Source: Corylus avellana
Taxonomy: Eukaryota; Streptophyta; Magnoliopsida; Fagales; Betulaceae
Length of the DNA stretch: 64,000 nt
Assembly (NCBI RefSeq): GCF_901000735.1
Contig: NC_081547.1
Span: 22,498,046-22,562,045 of the forward strand
Direction: 5' to 3'
A model generated the notes under the pieces. The model had not been told where the DNA came from. It saw only the letters and a program-made list of their open reading frames with translations, and searched no databases. Numbering within the stretch: the first letter of the stretch is position 1; every line of letters begins with the position of its first letter. Positions 1 through 10,642 of the stretch are shown here, in pieces. Position numbers and translations under genes: made by a program.

Positions 1-585
1 TAAAGTGTAGTAATTTTGAGGGGATTTTTTCATGACAATCTCATAACATTTTACTTTTAGGTTAGACATCCTTTTCCCCCTAGTTGTACAACAGAATTAA
101 AAAGCAACATTAGAATGGAAAGATTCTTCTGTGTGTTAATGCTTCTTCTGTGTCATGGCATTTAAAAATTGGTTTTTCTCTTTTATATGCTTGTAGAGGT
201 CTTGTTGCTAACCTATCATCATTATGCATGGAACTTGTAGAAATCTGAATTAATTCTGCACAGAAAACAAATGAATCTCTTGTCTAGGCCCTACTAGATG
301 GAACAAAAAGAACGAGCTCTAGAAATCCCTTAAAACTATAGGGAATCTTTTGTGGATCACTGCCTAGAGGATTTTAATTTGATTCAAACATTGGGTAAAA
401 CTCACCTCTAAAAACCGGCTTGCAAATGAAGGGTGCTCATAATTAAGATTAGAGTTAACCCATGTGGGACATAAGGATCGTAACATAATTCCATCATCTT
501 CAATGCAAATAAAAAAGGTGGCGAGTGCTTTGCATCATCTTACATTGGAGGAATTGGTAATTTCAAGAATAATAATGGCTTGATT
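1..585. other. AT-rich intergenic DNA, nothing recognised
   Basis: I see no coding frame, splice pattern or RNA gene. The sequence is ordinary AT-rich plant intergenic DNA ending where a CACTA-like terminus begins. Confidence 0.5.
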
Positions 586-1060
586 GACTACAAAAAAATT
601 GATCATTAGCGTCGACCAACCGTCAACGCTAAAAGTCACAAAGTCAACGTTGTTGGTCAACAACGTTGACATGTCGACACTAATAAGGTTGACACAATAG
701 CTCCAATGCTAATGGTCAACTGATGCTCATCAGCGTCGACTTTGGACCCAACAGTGTCCACAAATGTCAAAGCTAGTAATATTTCTAATGAACACTAAGG
801 ATCAGTTAGAATTGAAACCAAAGTTGACGTTGTTGGTGGACCAACAGCATCCACATGCTGATGGTCCATCAGCGTCAACACAAAGGTAGACGCTGATGGT
901 GGACCATTAGCATCGGCACAAAAGTGGACGTTCCACCATCAGCGTCAACCCAAAGTGTGGATACCGAGGTTTAGCATCAACATTCACTTTGTCGCTGCTA
1001 ATTACTTAACAAGTAAAAAAATAAAATAAAACATTATTAGCATCGACAAATTGACGCAAA
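586..1060. mobile_element. CACTA-like transposon end fragment with subterminal repeats
   Basis: The left end reads GACTACAAAAAAATTGATCA, one base from the CACTACAA terminus usual for plant CACTA (En/Spm) elements. It is followed by many short motifs of the form AGCGTCGAC and CAACGTTG in both orientations across about 400 bp, as in CACTA subterminal regions. No matching right terminus is visible, so this is a truncated or decayed non-autonomous copy. A second fragment of similar style lies near 40680. There is no transposase. Confidence 0.45.
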
Positions 1061-3480
1061 TAATGTTTTTTTTTTTTAAATTAAAAAAAAATCGATTTCC
1101 TTAAATGAATATGCAAAAGAAAATGGAATAGATTTGAAATTGGTGGAATAATTCCAGCTAATGTATTCATTTCTTTGGTTTTTTTTTTCTTTTTTTTTCT
1201 AAGCTGCCAATGTATTCATTTCAATATATAAAGAATGCAAGTTATATGGTAATCACAAAGTTACAAGAAGATAATAAATTTAACCATACAAAAGTTAAAA
1301 ACAATTCTAACTCTGCCTATGTACACTTGACTTGATAACCTTAGAAAAGAAACTATGTTTGCTGATCACAAATTCTAGACGACATTTGTTAAGATAAATC
1401 TCATTAATTGGTGTAATCTTCACTCTTACATAATGAGGTGACATTAAAATAAAGATACACGAAGTCATGATCGATCAAAGAAATCTTCGTTACACGATAG
1501 TGAGATTAAAGAGGTGAAGAGAGAATTTCAAAGAGCAAAGAGAAAGAGTTTTAAAGAGTTTAAAGAAAAAGAGTTTCAAAGAGCAAAGAGAAAGAATCCA
1601 AAGAGATTTTTTTTTTTTTTTTTTTTTTTAAATAGCTATTTTACACTTAGCATAGTAAGAGTTTTCAAAGAGTAAAGAATTTCAAAGAGAGAGATTTGGT
1701 TTGATGAATAACATAGTAAAGAGTTTTTTTTAAAAAAATGTTTGTGATAACTTTTTTATGCAACGAGAAAGTATTGTCATTTATAGAATTGAAGGAACAA
1801 ATGTTCCAACATTTTAAAAAACGGCTCACTCCACACACTGATTTGAACTGTTGTTTATTTACTAAGTTGTGAACTCGCCTTCTACTTATAAATATTATTT
1901 ATAGAAAAAAAAAAAAAAAAAACAAAAAAAAACAAACAAACAAACAAATAAAAGACGGTTTCGAACAGCACGATAAAGACGAAAAAGAAATAGGAGGCAA
2001 AGTTAATGCAATAGTTGTCATGTAATGATTATTGATAAGACAGGTTGTGAAATGTCTATATTTTTACGAAAAATTAGCGCTGATGTATGTGTATTAATCT
2101 AATAGGAAGAAGTTTTAAATTTTTCTGCCGCTCCAAATTCATGAATTATTATGTATTGATTTTATTTCCGCTGCAAAATAATAAAATATCATATTTAAAA
2201 GTTAAAAGAACAAGGTACGTATAGTAACACACCTACTATAATTTTATATAAATTATAATTTGCGGGCCTTACAATATTCATCCATTAAATTGTAGTTAAC
2301 ATTAACAACAGGTGTAGAGGACGAAGAAGTCTATAAGGCGCCAACAATATTGTGACCATTAATGACGAATTAAGGAGATTTGTCACATGCACTAAGCTTC
2401 ATCGATCACGATTTCTGCACTTTTTACCTCCCAATTATGGATGGGTAATTACATACAATTTAGAACTATTAAGGGTGTTGATTCAATAGTTCAAGAAAAT
2501 TTTTAAGTGGTCATAGAATGTACTAAGGCGTGAATTCGAATTTTCGCAATAAAGATTCTCCACATATGCCTAATTAGTATTAGTGGCCTTGGATTTTCAT
2601 TGATGTCATGGTGGGGCTAAGTTAGATTATGACTCAATTAGACTTGAATGAGCGTTTGCGATTCCCACCGTCTAGGCTCTTCCTGTACTACTATGATCAC
2701 GCCCAAGTAAGATAACTACGTACAATTAGTCTCCCCAACCTACCCATTTTTATTAGAAAAAAATTTACAGACATTGGTTGGTTCACGGACAAAGACAAAT
2801 ATAGAAGATAGACAATTTAAAAATACAAATCCTAAATAACAAATTCCTTAACCTTTGTAAATGTCGTGCCGGCTAGCTCCTTGTACGTACGTTGAAGCCA
2901 ATTAGGCCACATGCAGCAGGTCCCTAATTTATAAAAGTCTTCCAATTAAATTTGTCTTAAAAATAAGTTAAATTCCAAACTAAAGTACGATCCACTTTCT
3001 TTTTTCTTTTTTTCGTCACTTTTAATCTTTTACTTACTAGTTCTATTATTCTTTATTTCTTCAATATTTTATACATTAAACTTATATTATCAAGGGCGGT
3101 TGGTTTTAGTTGGTCATTGTTACGAGTTCCAATATAGTTGAATTCCGATATCGTTGATTTTAGTACATAACTAATTAAATCCAACTTACAAAGAAAGAAA
3201 GATTAATTAAACATATTATTTATAATGTTATTATCTATTCAAAATACCATATCAAAAAAATTGAAGATGAAAACTTGAATAGTAATTTTAAGAATGATTT
3301 TTAAATATTTAATATAAAAATTTATTATATTTTTTTTATGTAAATCTTGTTTAAGACGAAAAGTCCAGACATAATATTAGGTGTCGAACTGAGTCATATA
3401 TATGTGATGCCAAGAGATGACATCCTTCTTGCAACTTTCAACGATATTATCAATAATGCATCAAAAATAAGAAGCCATGG
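1061..3480. other. Intergenic AT-rich region with purine-rich low-complexity tract
   Basis: No gene is visible. Positions about 1495-1740 hold a degenerate purine-rich tandem tract of AAAGAG/TTTCAAAGAG words interrupted by a poly-T run. Several poly-A runs lie near 1900. The 170 bp before 3480 form the proximal upstream region of the PADRE gene. Confidence 0.5.
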
Positions 3481-3490
3481 AGATTTCTCA

Positions 3491-3498
3491 TTATATAC
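3491..3498 (+). promoter_or_regulatory. Possible TATA box of the PADRE gene
   Basis: The TTATATAC motif lies about 155 bp before the chosen ATG. Transcription starting about 30 bp downstream would begin near 3520-3525, leaving a leader of about 125 nt that includes a pyrimidine-rich TCTCTCCC stretch. Other TATA-like words exist in this AT-rich DNA, so the call is tentative. Confidence 0.3.
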
Positions 3499-3650
3499 AT
3501 ATATAGCAACGCCAGGATTGTTGCATGGATATTCTTGAGTCTCGACCATCCCAAGAAAATAACGGTTACTTATCTTCCCCAACAACGAGTACGTACATGT
3601 CAATTAATCTCTCTCCCTCTCTCCCTCTCTCTCTGTATGACAGAGAAGCC

Positions 3651-4295
3651 ATGGCCCCTTCAAGCTGGCTGTGCAGTAGCAGCTCCAAGAACATGGTAGT
3701 CAAAATCGTTTATCCAGGGGGGCACGTGGAGCTCCATGACAGGCCTGTCAGCGCATCAGAAGTCATGCTCCGGAACCCAAGAAGTTGCGTCGCCCACCCA
3801 CAAGTTTTCCAGCAGCCGTGGGCAGTTGTTGCACCGGACACGATGCTTATGCCCGGCCAGAAGTTCTACGTAGTACCCATAAAAACCGTACGGAAGCTTC
3901 AGAGGCTTTCTCCGAAGCAATCTCCGGCGGCTTCATTGGTGCACGAAATCCGGAGTAGTCAATCTAGCAAAGGAGAGGAGGATGACGAAGAGCATGGCAT
4001 GGTTTACACGTGTAATTGGTTCTTTGTTAATAAGAAAAACAGCACAAAGCGATCTGAAGATAATTGCTTCATATGCTTGCTAATGGGGATCAAGATCAAA
4101 GAGAATGCCGGCAATGGCGGCTCAAGCCAAGAAACGAGGACGTCAGGCAACGATATTATCGGTTCTTCAGAGGGCAGAGGAGTTACCAGAAATAGTACTA
4201 CGGATTTTACAAGAAATAGGATAAGAGGGTCTCCCAAGAGATTTCCATCTATTGATCATTGGCAGCCAAGTCTAGAAAGCGTCAAGGAAGAATAA
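3651..4295 (+). CDS. PADRE (DUF4228) domain protein
   Basis: Single-exon gene of 214 residues. The first ~90 residues carry the PADRE/DUF4228 pattern: a VKIVYPGGHVEL beta strand, a 'RPVSASEVMLRNPRSCVAHP' segment, then 'PDTMLMPGQKFYVVP' leading into a basic helix. The tail ends with a conserved-looking SPKRFPSIDHWQPSLESV block typical of these proteins; the middle is Ser/Gly/Arg-rich and probably disordered. PADRE proteins are plant-specific, small, often induced by pathogens and abiotic stress, and biochemically uncharacterised. I start at 3651 (MAPSSW) because family members begin just before the VKIV strand. An in-frame ATG at 3525 would add 42 residues of low-complexity sequence unlike the family, and it lies almost on the predicted transcription start. 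The nearest neighbour is the DCL4-like fragment downstream on the same strand; no functional link is evident. Confidence 0.85.
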   Translation: MAPSSWLCSSSSKNMVVKIVYPGGHVELHDRPVSASEVMLRNPRSCVAHPQVFQQPWAVVAPDTMLMPGQKFYVVPIKTVRKLQRLSPKQSPAASLVHEIRSSQSSKGEEDDEEHGMVYTCNWFFVNKKNSTKRSEDNCFICLLMGIKIKENAGNGGSSQETRTSGNDIIGSSEGRGVTRNSTTDFTRNRIRGSPKRFPSIDHWQPSLESVKEE

Positions 4296-4627
4296 TATTT
4301 ATAATTAATTATCGATATATATATATATGTTGTTTTAATGGTAAGAAATGTTATTTAGTAGACTGTTATACAATTGTCATATAATTGAAATGATATGACA
4401 ATAAAAATTACTTTTGATTTTTCTTGTTTACCTGGTTTTGTTGATTCAAAGAGTAATTTTTACTACGTACAACATTCTAATTATATAACAGTCGTATAAG
4501 AATATATATGCCGACAAGGATGAATAAGCGGGTAAGGTAGTATAATTCGTTTTCTATAATATTCAAGTCCCTGTAACAGCTTCAGGGTATTTGAATGACA
4601 AATTTTGCAGTGGGAATATATATATAT
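4296..4627. other. 3' flank of the PADRE gene
   Basis: AT-rich sequence directly after the stop codon, with TATATA runs and likely polyadenylation signals. No other gene is seen. Confidence 0.4.
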
Positions 4628-4937
4628 CACTAGATGACATGTTGTTTATAATAGAAAAAAACAAAACCCTCCTTCCAAAACAAAATCATTGTTCCTTCAA
4701 TTCAATATAGTTTCATGGTATTTGCATAACCAACTTTATCATTCTGATCATTTGCTGTTTTCTCTCTCTCTATATATAGAAAGAGACAGAACAGCAAATG
4801 ATCAGAATGATAAAGTTGGTTATGAAAATACCATGAAACTTCTAGACAATCAACATTGTATTGAATTGAAGGAACAATGATTTTGTTTTGGAAGGAGGGT
4901 GTTGTGTTTTCTATTATAAACAACATATCATCTAGTG
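4628..4937. repeat. 310-bp near-perfect foldback (inverted repeat)
   Basis: Two arms of about 140-165 bp, from CACTAGATGACATGTTGTTT at 4628 to its complement ending at 4937, meet around a short TATATATAG loop near 4780. The arms match almost base for base, apart from an approximately 18-nt asymmetric insertion in the right arm near 4840 and scattered mismatches. A transcript from either strand would fold into one long hairpin. It could be a foldback MITE or a young hairpin-RNA or MIRNA-like locus. No mature known miRNA was recognised and there is no clear target-site duplication. Confidence 0.75.
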
Positions 4938-4950
4938 ATTGGTGAATAAG

Positions 4951-4985
<35 letters not shown>

Positions 4986-4987
4986 TG

Positions 4988-5567
4988 CAGGGGCGGAAAA
5001 CCATGTGTTAGGATTCGTTCCCCCAAAATTTTTACAATTCTTTATAAAATATACATATTTAATGAATTCGTTCTCCAAAAAATTGATATATTTGTCCCCC
5101 CAAAATTAACATATTATGTGTTATTTCGTTTGTATTTTTTTTCTTAGCCATTTTCCATCTCGTTTTCCTTACATTTATTTTTTGTTTGTTTTTTTTTTTG
5201 TATTTTTGTGCAAAAATGTAGAATATGATGAAAATATCTGTTTTATTTTATTTTTTGAGTGATTATTTGCACTCATTTGAGTTTACAATATTTATTTTCT
5301 GTACCATTTTTCTTGAACTCTATACATCGTGTGTTAGTTTATGTTGTTAATTATTTATATTATTGTGTGTTTGTGATGTCATGACTCATGACATTAAATT
5401 TAAGACTTTTATATTTTTTATTTTATATAAACACACAAAAACACACATGTAGAGAAATTATATGTATTTATGTACTTTTGTATTTATATAAGTCAATGTT
5501 CCCAACTTATCAAAAAAAAAAAAAAACAGAAAAGTCCGTCCCCCCTCATCAAAAATCCTGGTTCCGC

Positions 5568-5569
<2 letters not shown>
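4988..5569. mobile_element. Short TIR element inserted in an (AT)n tract
   Basis: The left end CAGGGGCGGAA and the right end TTCCGCCCA are imperfect inverted repeats. Runs of (TA)n lie on both sides (4952-4982 and 5570-5601), suggesting insertion into a microsatellite. The interior is AT-rich with homopolymers and has no coding capacity. The superfamily is uncertain; the CAGGGGCGGA end resembles hAT or CACTA-like termini. Confidence 0.45.
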
Positions 5570-5601
<32 letters not shown>

Positions 5602-5605
<4 letters not shown>

Positions 5606-6642
5606 CGCATTATCCTTAAATTAGCACAATTTTTATAAGATAAAAGGCAGTCATTTGATCGTAAGAGTAGAATGCAAATTTTCATTTAATTTGGGAAAAT
5701 AAAAAAATTTTCCCTTAAATTTTCGTTGGTTAATTTAAGGGAAAATTAAACATTGTAAACTTTATGAGCTCAAACTTTTACCGTCAAAGTGAGTGTCATG
5801 TCTAAAAAAATTAAATAAAATAAACTTTATGATCAGCTGAAATAGAAAAATTTGCCATTAAGTAGCCGATAAAAATTTCCCGCATACTGAATTGTCAAAA
5901 AAAATTTTCTAATCCCGTCTCTAAAATTATTATGTGTCCTTTAACATGTGAAAAGTACATGTCGTATGCTTCTCATATATATGCCTTTGCGGTAACATTA
6001 ATAAATAAATACATGTGCAGATCATGTGCTCTGCTTCTTACATGTCGAACGGAAAATATGACAATTTTTTAAAAGAAATTGAATCCTCTCTTTTTCAAAT
6101 GAAATGGATATCGGTTAGAATTTAAAATTGATAAATCTAATGTTGATTATGGTGTATATGATATTAATGTTGGCACGTGCTTTAAAATGAATACTATCTA
6201 TTTCAAATGAAATTGAAATAATTCTTGTCTCCTTTTAGAGACCGGATTAGAGGAATTTTCGCAATCCAGTTTGTAGAAAATTTATCAGTCTCAAAGAAAT
6301 TCTACAACACGAGGGTAATCTTGACAATTGACATGCAACATGGATATGGTTATTGGTTAGTTCCGTTAGGTAGTTACTCTTCAACCCCCACCCTTGATGA
6401 TTTCGCTGTATACATTTGTGCCAAGAAAATTAGAACCAGAGCACCCAATCTTAGATGGAAAATAATTGCTCACCCTCTGAAAACTTCATTGTTAAATCTC
6501 AAACACCTTCCCCCATAGCCCAATCCCAGGTAAATAAAAGCCACCAACCTCTTCTCTCTTGCAATTGGGTATTTGATTTTTATTTATTTATTTATTTTTT
6601 CTTCTTCTTACTCTTTTGGGGTGTTTGTGTATGGTTTTGCAG
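5602..6642. other. Non-coding or undetermined region upstream of the DCL4-like exons
   Basis: A frame on the + strand is open from 6225 to 6518, but its product resembles no family I know. A short sequence near 6190-6240 (TTTCAAATGAAATTGAAATA, followed by a CTTGTC..CCTTTTAG stretch) recurs imperfectly near 44335, so at least part is repetitive. A possible splice donor, AATCCCAG|GTAAAT, at 6529/6530 would give a 113-nt intron joining in frame to the exon at 6643. Such an upstream exon is possible but has no recognisable Dicer sequence. Confidence 0.35.
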
Positions 6643-7117
6643 GTCAGGTTGAAGAAACCCAGAACCAGGCCATTAAGGGAAGCTGTAAAGCGAAGCCCTA
6701 AAGAGGGAGCAAAGGTGGTTGAATATGATCAAGAGCCAACCTCAAGAGCAGATCAGAACGACACCGTTCAAGCACAGAAATTGATGGTTGAAGATGCTTC
6801 TCTTGATCCCAGAGAGTGCAGAGAGAACACCGCCTTTCAGAATGAAGGTACAGATCTAGATTCTAGACCAAAATCACGGAAATCTGGTGCACTTTTCTAT
6901 TGATGTTTTGTGGTTGTGGGGGCTTCTTTATCATACATACAGAACACAATGTCAGCAGTTGCCCCTTTTAAGGGTATAACAGTCAATCCACGTTTAGGAT
7001 CTACTCTGTAAAATTATATGCATGCCAGTGAATCATCTTCCATGCTCCAAGGAAGTTGTTTCAACTTAATTAAAAAGCATGAGTTTTCAATATATTATTT
7101 AAAGGATCCAGCTATTA

Positions 7118-7891
7118 TGCGGTAGTGAAAACTAACGCATAGCTGCAATCGTTTTGAACACTAAAAAATAATTTTTTAAAAAAAATAAAAAAATAAAAAA
7201 ACCCCAAAGGGGTGGCTCCCACCACCCCCCATGGCCTTTGGGGTGGTCCAACCACCCAAAAAAGCCAAAAAATAAATAAACAAAATTTGAGTTTGGTTTT
7301 TGTGGGTGACCGGACCACTCCCAAGGGCCATGCCACCCCCCACGACCGGTATGAGGGTGGCCAAAACCACCCCTAGGCCAAACAGGGGTTGGCTCAGCCT
7401 TTGGGGGTGGTTTCGGCCAACCCCATACTGTAGGGGTGGCTGATGGACCACTCCCAATTTTTTTTTTTTTTTTTTTTTGGGGCTTTTTGGGGTAGCTAAA
7501 CCACCCCAAAGGCCATGGGGTGGAAGATCCACCCCTAGACCGGCCATGGGAGGTGGCTGGAGCCACTCCTTTGGTCGAAACCACCCCATACTGACCGTAG
7601 GGGGTGGCCAAAATCACTCGGGGGTGGCCGATGGCCCTTTCCTAATTTTTTTTTTTTTTTTTCTTTTGGGCTTTTTGGGGGTGGCCGGACCATCTCAAAG
7701 GCCACGGGGGTGGAAGATCCACCCCCAGACCGGCCATGGGAGGTCGCTAGAGCCACCCCTTTGGTTTTTTTTTTTTTAATTTATAATTTTTAATGAATTG
7801 TGTAATACTTTTTTTAAAACCCCACTTTTTCAATGCCAAAAAGGGTACCGTTTTGGGCAACTGTAGTTGTGTGGTAGTTTTCACTACCGCA
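7118..7891. mobile_element. TIR element with GC-rich GGGGTGG arrays (in DCL4-like intron)
   Basis: The termini TGCGGTAGTGAAAACTA (7118) and TAGTTTTCACTACCGCA (7891) are inverted repeats. The interior is GC-rich, made of units such as GGCCATGGGGTGGAAGATCC repeated at about 7510 and 7700, with CCACCCC/GGGGTGG words in both orientations and poly-T runs, so it can fold extensively. The frames open here are low-complexity artefacts. No clear target-site duplication is seen. Confidence 0.6.
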
Positions 7892-8224
7892 CAAAAGCAT
7901 TCTTATTTAAGAAGTATGTATTTTTCACATGAAAAGTGACACGCGTCATTTTTATAGAATAAAATTGAGAAACTTCTTCCAACCTAAGAAAAGAGAAAGT
8001 CTAAACGTCTTTTTCTTATCATTTTCTTATATAATTCATAGAGAAAAATACACATACCTCTTTCAAATTAGAACTATATTGTCAATGTTCCCCACAAACT
8101 ATCAATTGTGTCAATCTTTCCTCTAAACTACTAATAAAATGTCAATGTCTCCGTAATGACAAAAATACCCTTAATAAAAAAAATATAAAACTCTAAAAAT
8201 AAAAATAAAAATTATATAAAAAGA

Positions 8225-8400
8225 AATAGGGGTGGCTAAACTGTCTCCAACACCTAGGAGTGGTGCCCGAACCACCCTCAGGTATTTGGCATGGATCGGC
8301 CACTCCTGAAACTAATGGGGGTGGCTGAGCCAACCCCTAGCATTTTTTGTTGGTGCCTCAGCCACTCCTTATAAGTTTCCGGTCAGCCACCCCCCAACAA
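8225..8400. repeat. GC-rich CCACCCC repeat block, second copy
   Basis: The block reads GTGGCTAAACTG...GCCACCCCCC and shares GGGGTGGCTGAGCCAACCCC words with the elements on either side. Its outer ends are decayed and I cannot define termini. It is probably the remains of another non-autonomous element of the same kind. Confidence 0.4.
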
Positions 8401-8883
8401 CAAGTAAAGGTGTAGATCTTACATATCTAATAGCTGATTTTTAAAAAAATATGTATGGAATAAAGACAGAGGATTGCCTACCTAACTGGCTATTGTCAAA
8501 TTTATAAATGATATTTAATGAAATAAATTATTTTTAAATTGTTATTTGAGAAGCCACTTCTGGTTTTTAAATTATAAAAAGGAAATAAGAATAGGGGTTT
8601 TGTAATTTTTTTTTGGGTATAAAAAGCAAACTTACAAAAGGTTTTAATTTTGATATTCTCTGAAAATAAGTTAATTTCAAGCATAATTCTCTGAAAAATA
8701 TCTTTTTCCGTATAACGACTGAAAATAATTTTTGAAAATGTTGTATCGTGCTATCCCATTGTTTTCCATCTTCGTGAATTTAAAAACATAAAACTATTTT
8801 TGAAAACAGAAACCAAAGAGGCCTCTGTTTTCCAATGTTGCTTTAGAAAGAAAACCAAGCAAAATGCAAAGTCTTTTAGACTA

Positions 8884-9410
8884 GAGTTAATTATCTTTTC
8901 AGTATTTAAGTATTCACGTTGTTATTTTTTTCCACCTAAGTTTAAATTCATATCACATATGTGATATGTCACTTTAGTTATTGGTAACTAAAGAGTTTAG
9001 TATCTCCGTCACCATTCTATTAGCCAAACTAACAGACTACAATGGAAGTTAAAACCACCTCCTGCGGCCAATCTGGGGGTAGTCGACCATGGCCCCCCCT
9101 CCCCCTCCAAGGCCTTTGGGTGTGGTTTCTATGCATCACTTAAGGCCTTTGGGTGTGGTTTCGGCTACCTCCTACGGCCCGTATGGGGGTGTCCTAATCA
9201 CCCCTAAGGGCCTTAGGGGTGGATGACCCAATGGCTAAAAAGGGGCGGCCAAAACCATCCATAATTCCATATGGCAGTCCGTTAATTTGGCTGACAGAGG
9301 TATTAAATTGGTATTTATCCATAAGTCAAGTACTATTTGTGATATGAATTAAAACTTGTAAAAAAATATAAAAACATAAAAATTTAGGTAATAAAGAGGT
9401 AATTAACTCT
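8884..9410. mobile_element. Mutator-like MITE with 9-bp target duplication (in DCL4-like intron)
   Basis: The left end GAGTTAATTATCTTTTCAG and the complementary right end TAATTAACTC form long imperfect inverted repeats that extend inward over about 100 bp. The flanks read TTTAGACTA on the left and TTTAGAATA on the right, an 8-of-9 match consistent with the 9-bp duplication of Mutator superfamily insertions. The core is a GGGGTGG/CCACCTCC GC-rich block like those at 7200 and 8230. No transposase. Confidence 0.6.
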
Positions 9411-10241
9411 TTAGAATAATGTTGTCTCCAAGAGGAGCACCTTGTGAATCTGTTTGTTTGATTGGAAAATTTCTTGAGGATTTACATTATCAATGTAGGT
9501 GCTTCAAAGAAGGGATCTGCAAAGTCACATCTATACGAGATCTGTGCTGCAAACTATTGGAAGCCCCCTTTATTTGAATGCTGCAAAGAGGAAGGGCCAA
9601 GCCATGCAAAAATGTATGTTCAACATCTACTACTCAAGCACAAAAGTTTTCAACTAATCATCACTTACGGTATTTGGCGCTACCGAAAATAATTGTCAAA
9701 TTAAAAATATTTTTCGTTTAAGTAAAAAAGCTTCTTTAATTTCAAAAATGATTTCCTTTTTTTTAAAAAAAATTTTGTAAACCATTTTTCGAGTTTGAGT
9801 TTCTCATTCTCAAACCGCCAAACCATTGCTAAACAACCGTGATACCTACTTTGGAGGTTGGTGGAAGTCGTTGGTCGTTTTTCGCCACTGCTTATTTTCT
9901 ATACAAACCAAACGCTGAAAAATATCTTATGGGTTAAAAATGAGTTCGTAAAAAATATTTTCCGACAGAAAACAGTTTACAAGAAGCCTAATTGCATTGA
10001 ATTTCAATATGATTTACTAGCTGACTCCGTGGAATGATGGATTGTTAGTAACGATTTCATAGTTCTGAACAGGTTCACCTTCAAGGTTATTGTTGAGATA
10101 CAAGAAGCCTCAACTACTGTTTTGGAGTGCTTTGGGGCTCCCCAATTGAAAAAGAAAAGGGCAGCAGAGCATGCAGCTGAAGGTGCACTATGGTACTTGA
10201 AGCATAGTGGTTATTCTCCAAAGGATGACCAAATCATATAG

Positions 10242-10642
10242 ATTAGCACATAATATATGCCTTTGTTTATAATATATCTATATATATATATGCCTTTGTT
10301 TATTCCCACTATTTCCTTACTGGAAATTATATTTAGGGTTTCGTTGCCCATAAAAGCTTTTGTTCTTTCAGATTCACCTGTGCAGCACATTCATTCACAG
10401 TGGCTTAGCCATTTTAGATAGCAATCAACTCGCATCGAAAGCAAAAAAGAAAGGGATTATCATTGAAAAATGAAATGAATGAAAACTATTTCATGCTAAG
10501 CTAATTGGATCTTCTCAGACTGTGTTGGACAATCTCATTTGTGGGATTATTCTCAACCCTGACATCTTCCTACCAAATCAGACAAGAAAAGGACAAAGGA
10601 TAAAACACAGAGCTGAGCTCACTTGCCAAATGATTTCCCAAC
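10242..10642. other. Convergent intergenic region
   Basis: About 400 bp lie between the stop of the DCL4-like fragment and the stop of the H+-ATPase gene, which converge. AT-rich, with a TATATATA run and a repeated ATGCCTTTGTTTAT word; it presumably contains both 3' UTRs. Confidence 0.4.

Larger units (their letters stand above)
6643..10241 (+). pseudogene. DCL4-like gene fragment: C-terminal dsRNA-binding domain only
   Basis: Three exons fit one frame: 6643-6886, 9499-9613 and 10073-10241. The splices are CTG|GTGCAC...TGTAG|GTGC (phase 1) and AAAAT|GTATGT...AACAG|GTTC (phase 2). The first exon encodes a charged linker beginning VRLKKPRTRPLREA. The next two encode a complete dsRBD: 'AKSHLYEICAANYWKPPLFE', the CCKEEGPSHAKM turn, a strand reading FTFKVIVEIQEA, and the helix KKKRAAEHAAEGALWYLKHSGY, ending DDQII-stop. 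This is the signature of the second dsRBD at the C terminus of plant Dicer-like 4, the dicer for 21-nt ta-siRNAs and antiviral siRNAs. No helicase, PAZ, RNase III or first dsRBD exons are present upstream, and an unrelated same-strand gene (PADRE) lies there. I therefore read it as a 3' gene fragment; the dsRBD itself is uninterrupted. The 2.6 kb intron holds two or three transposons. A true DCL4 end with a very long intron cannot be excluded. Confidence 0.75.

Noticed and set aside
7115..7779. Several overlapping open frames of 70-160 codons on both strands
   Set aside because: They arise from GC-rich GGGGTGG/CCACCCC repeats and poly-A/T runs inside a transposon. The products are low-complexity Pro/Gly/Trp/Lys strings with no family resemblance.
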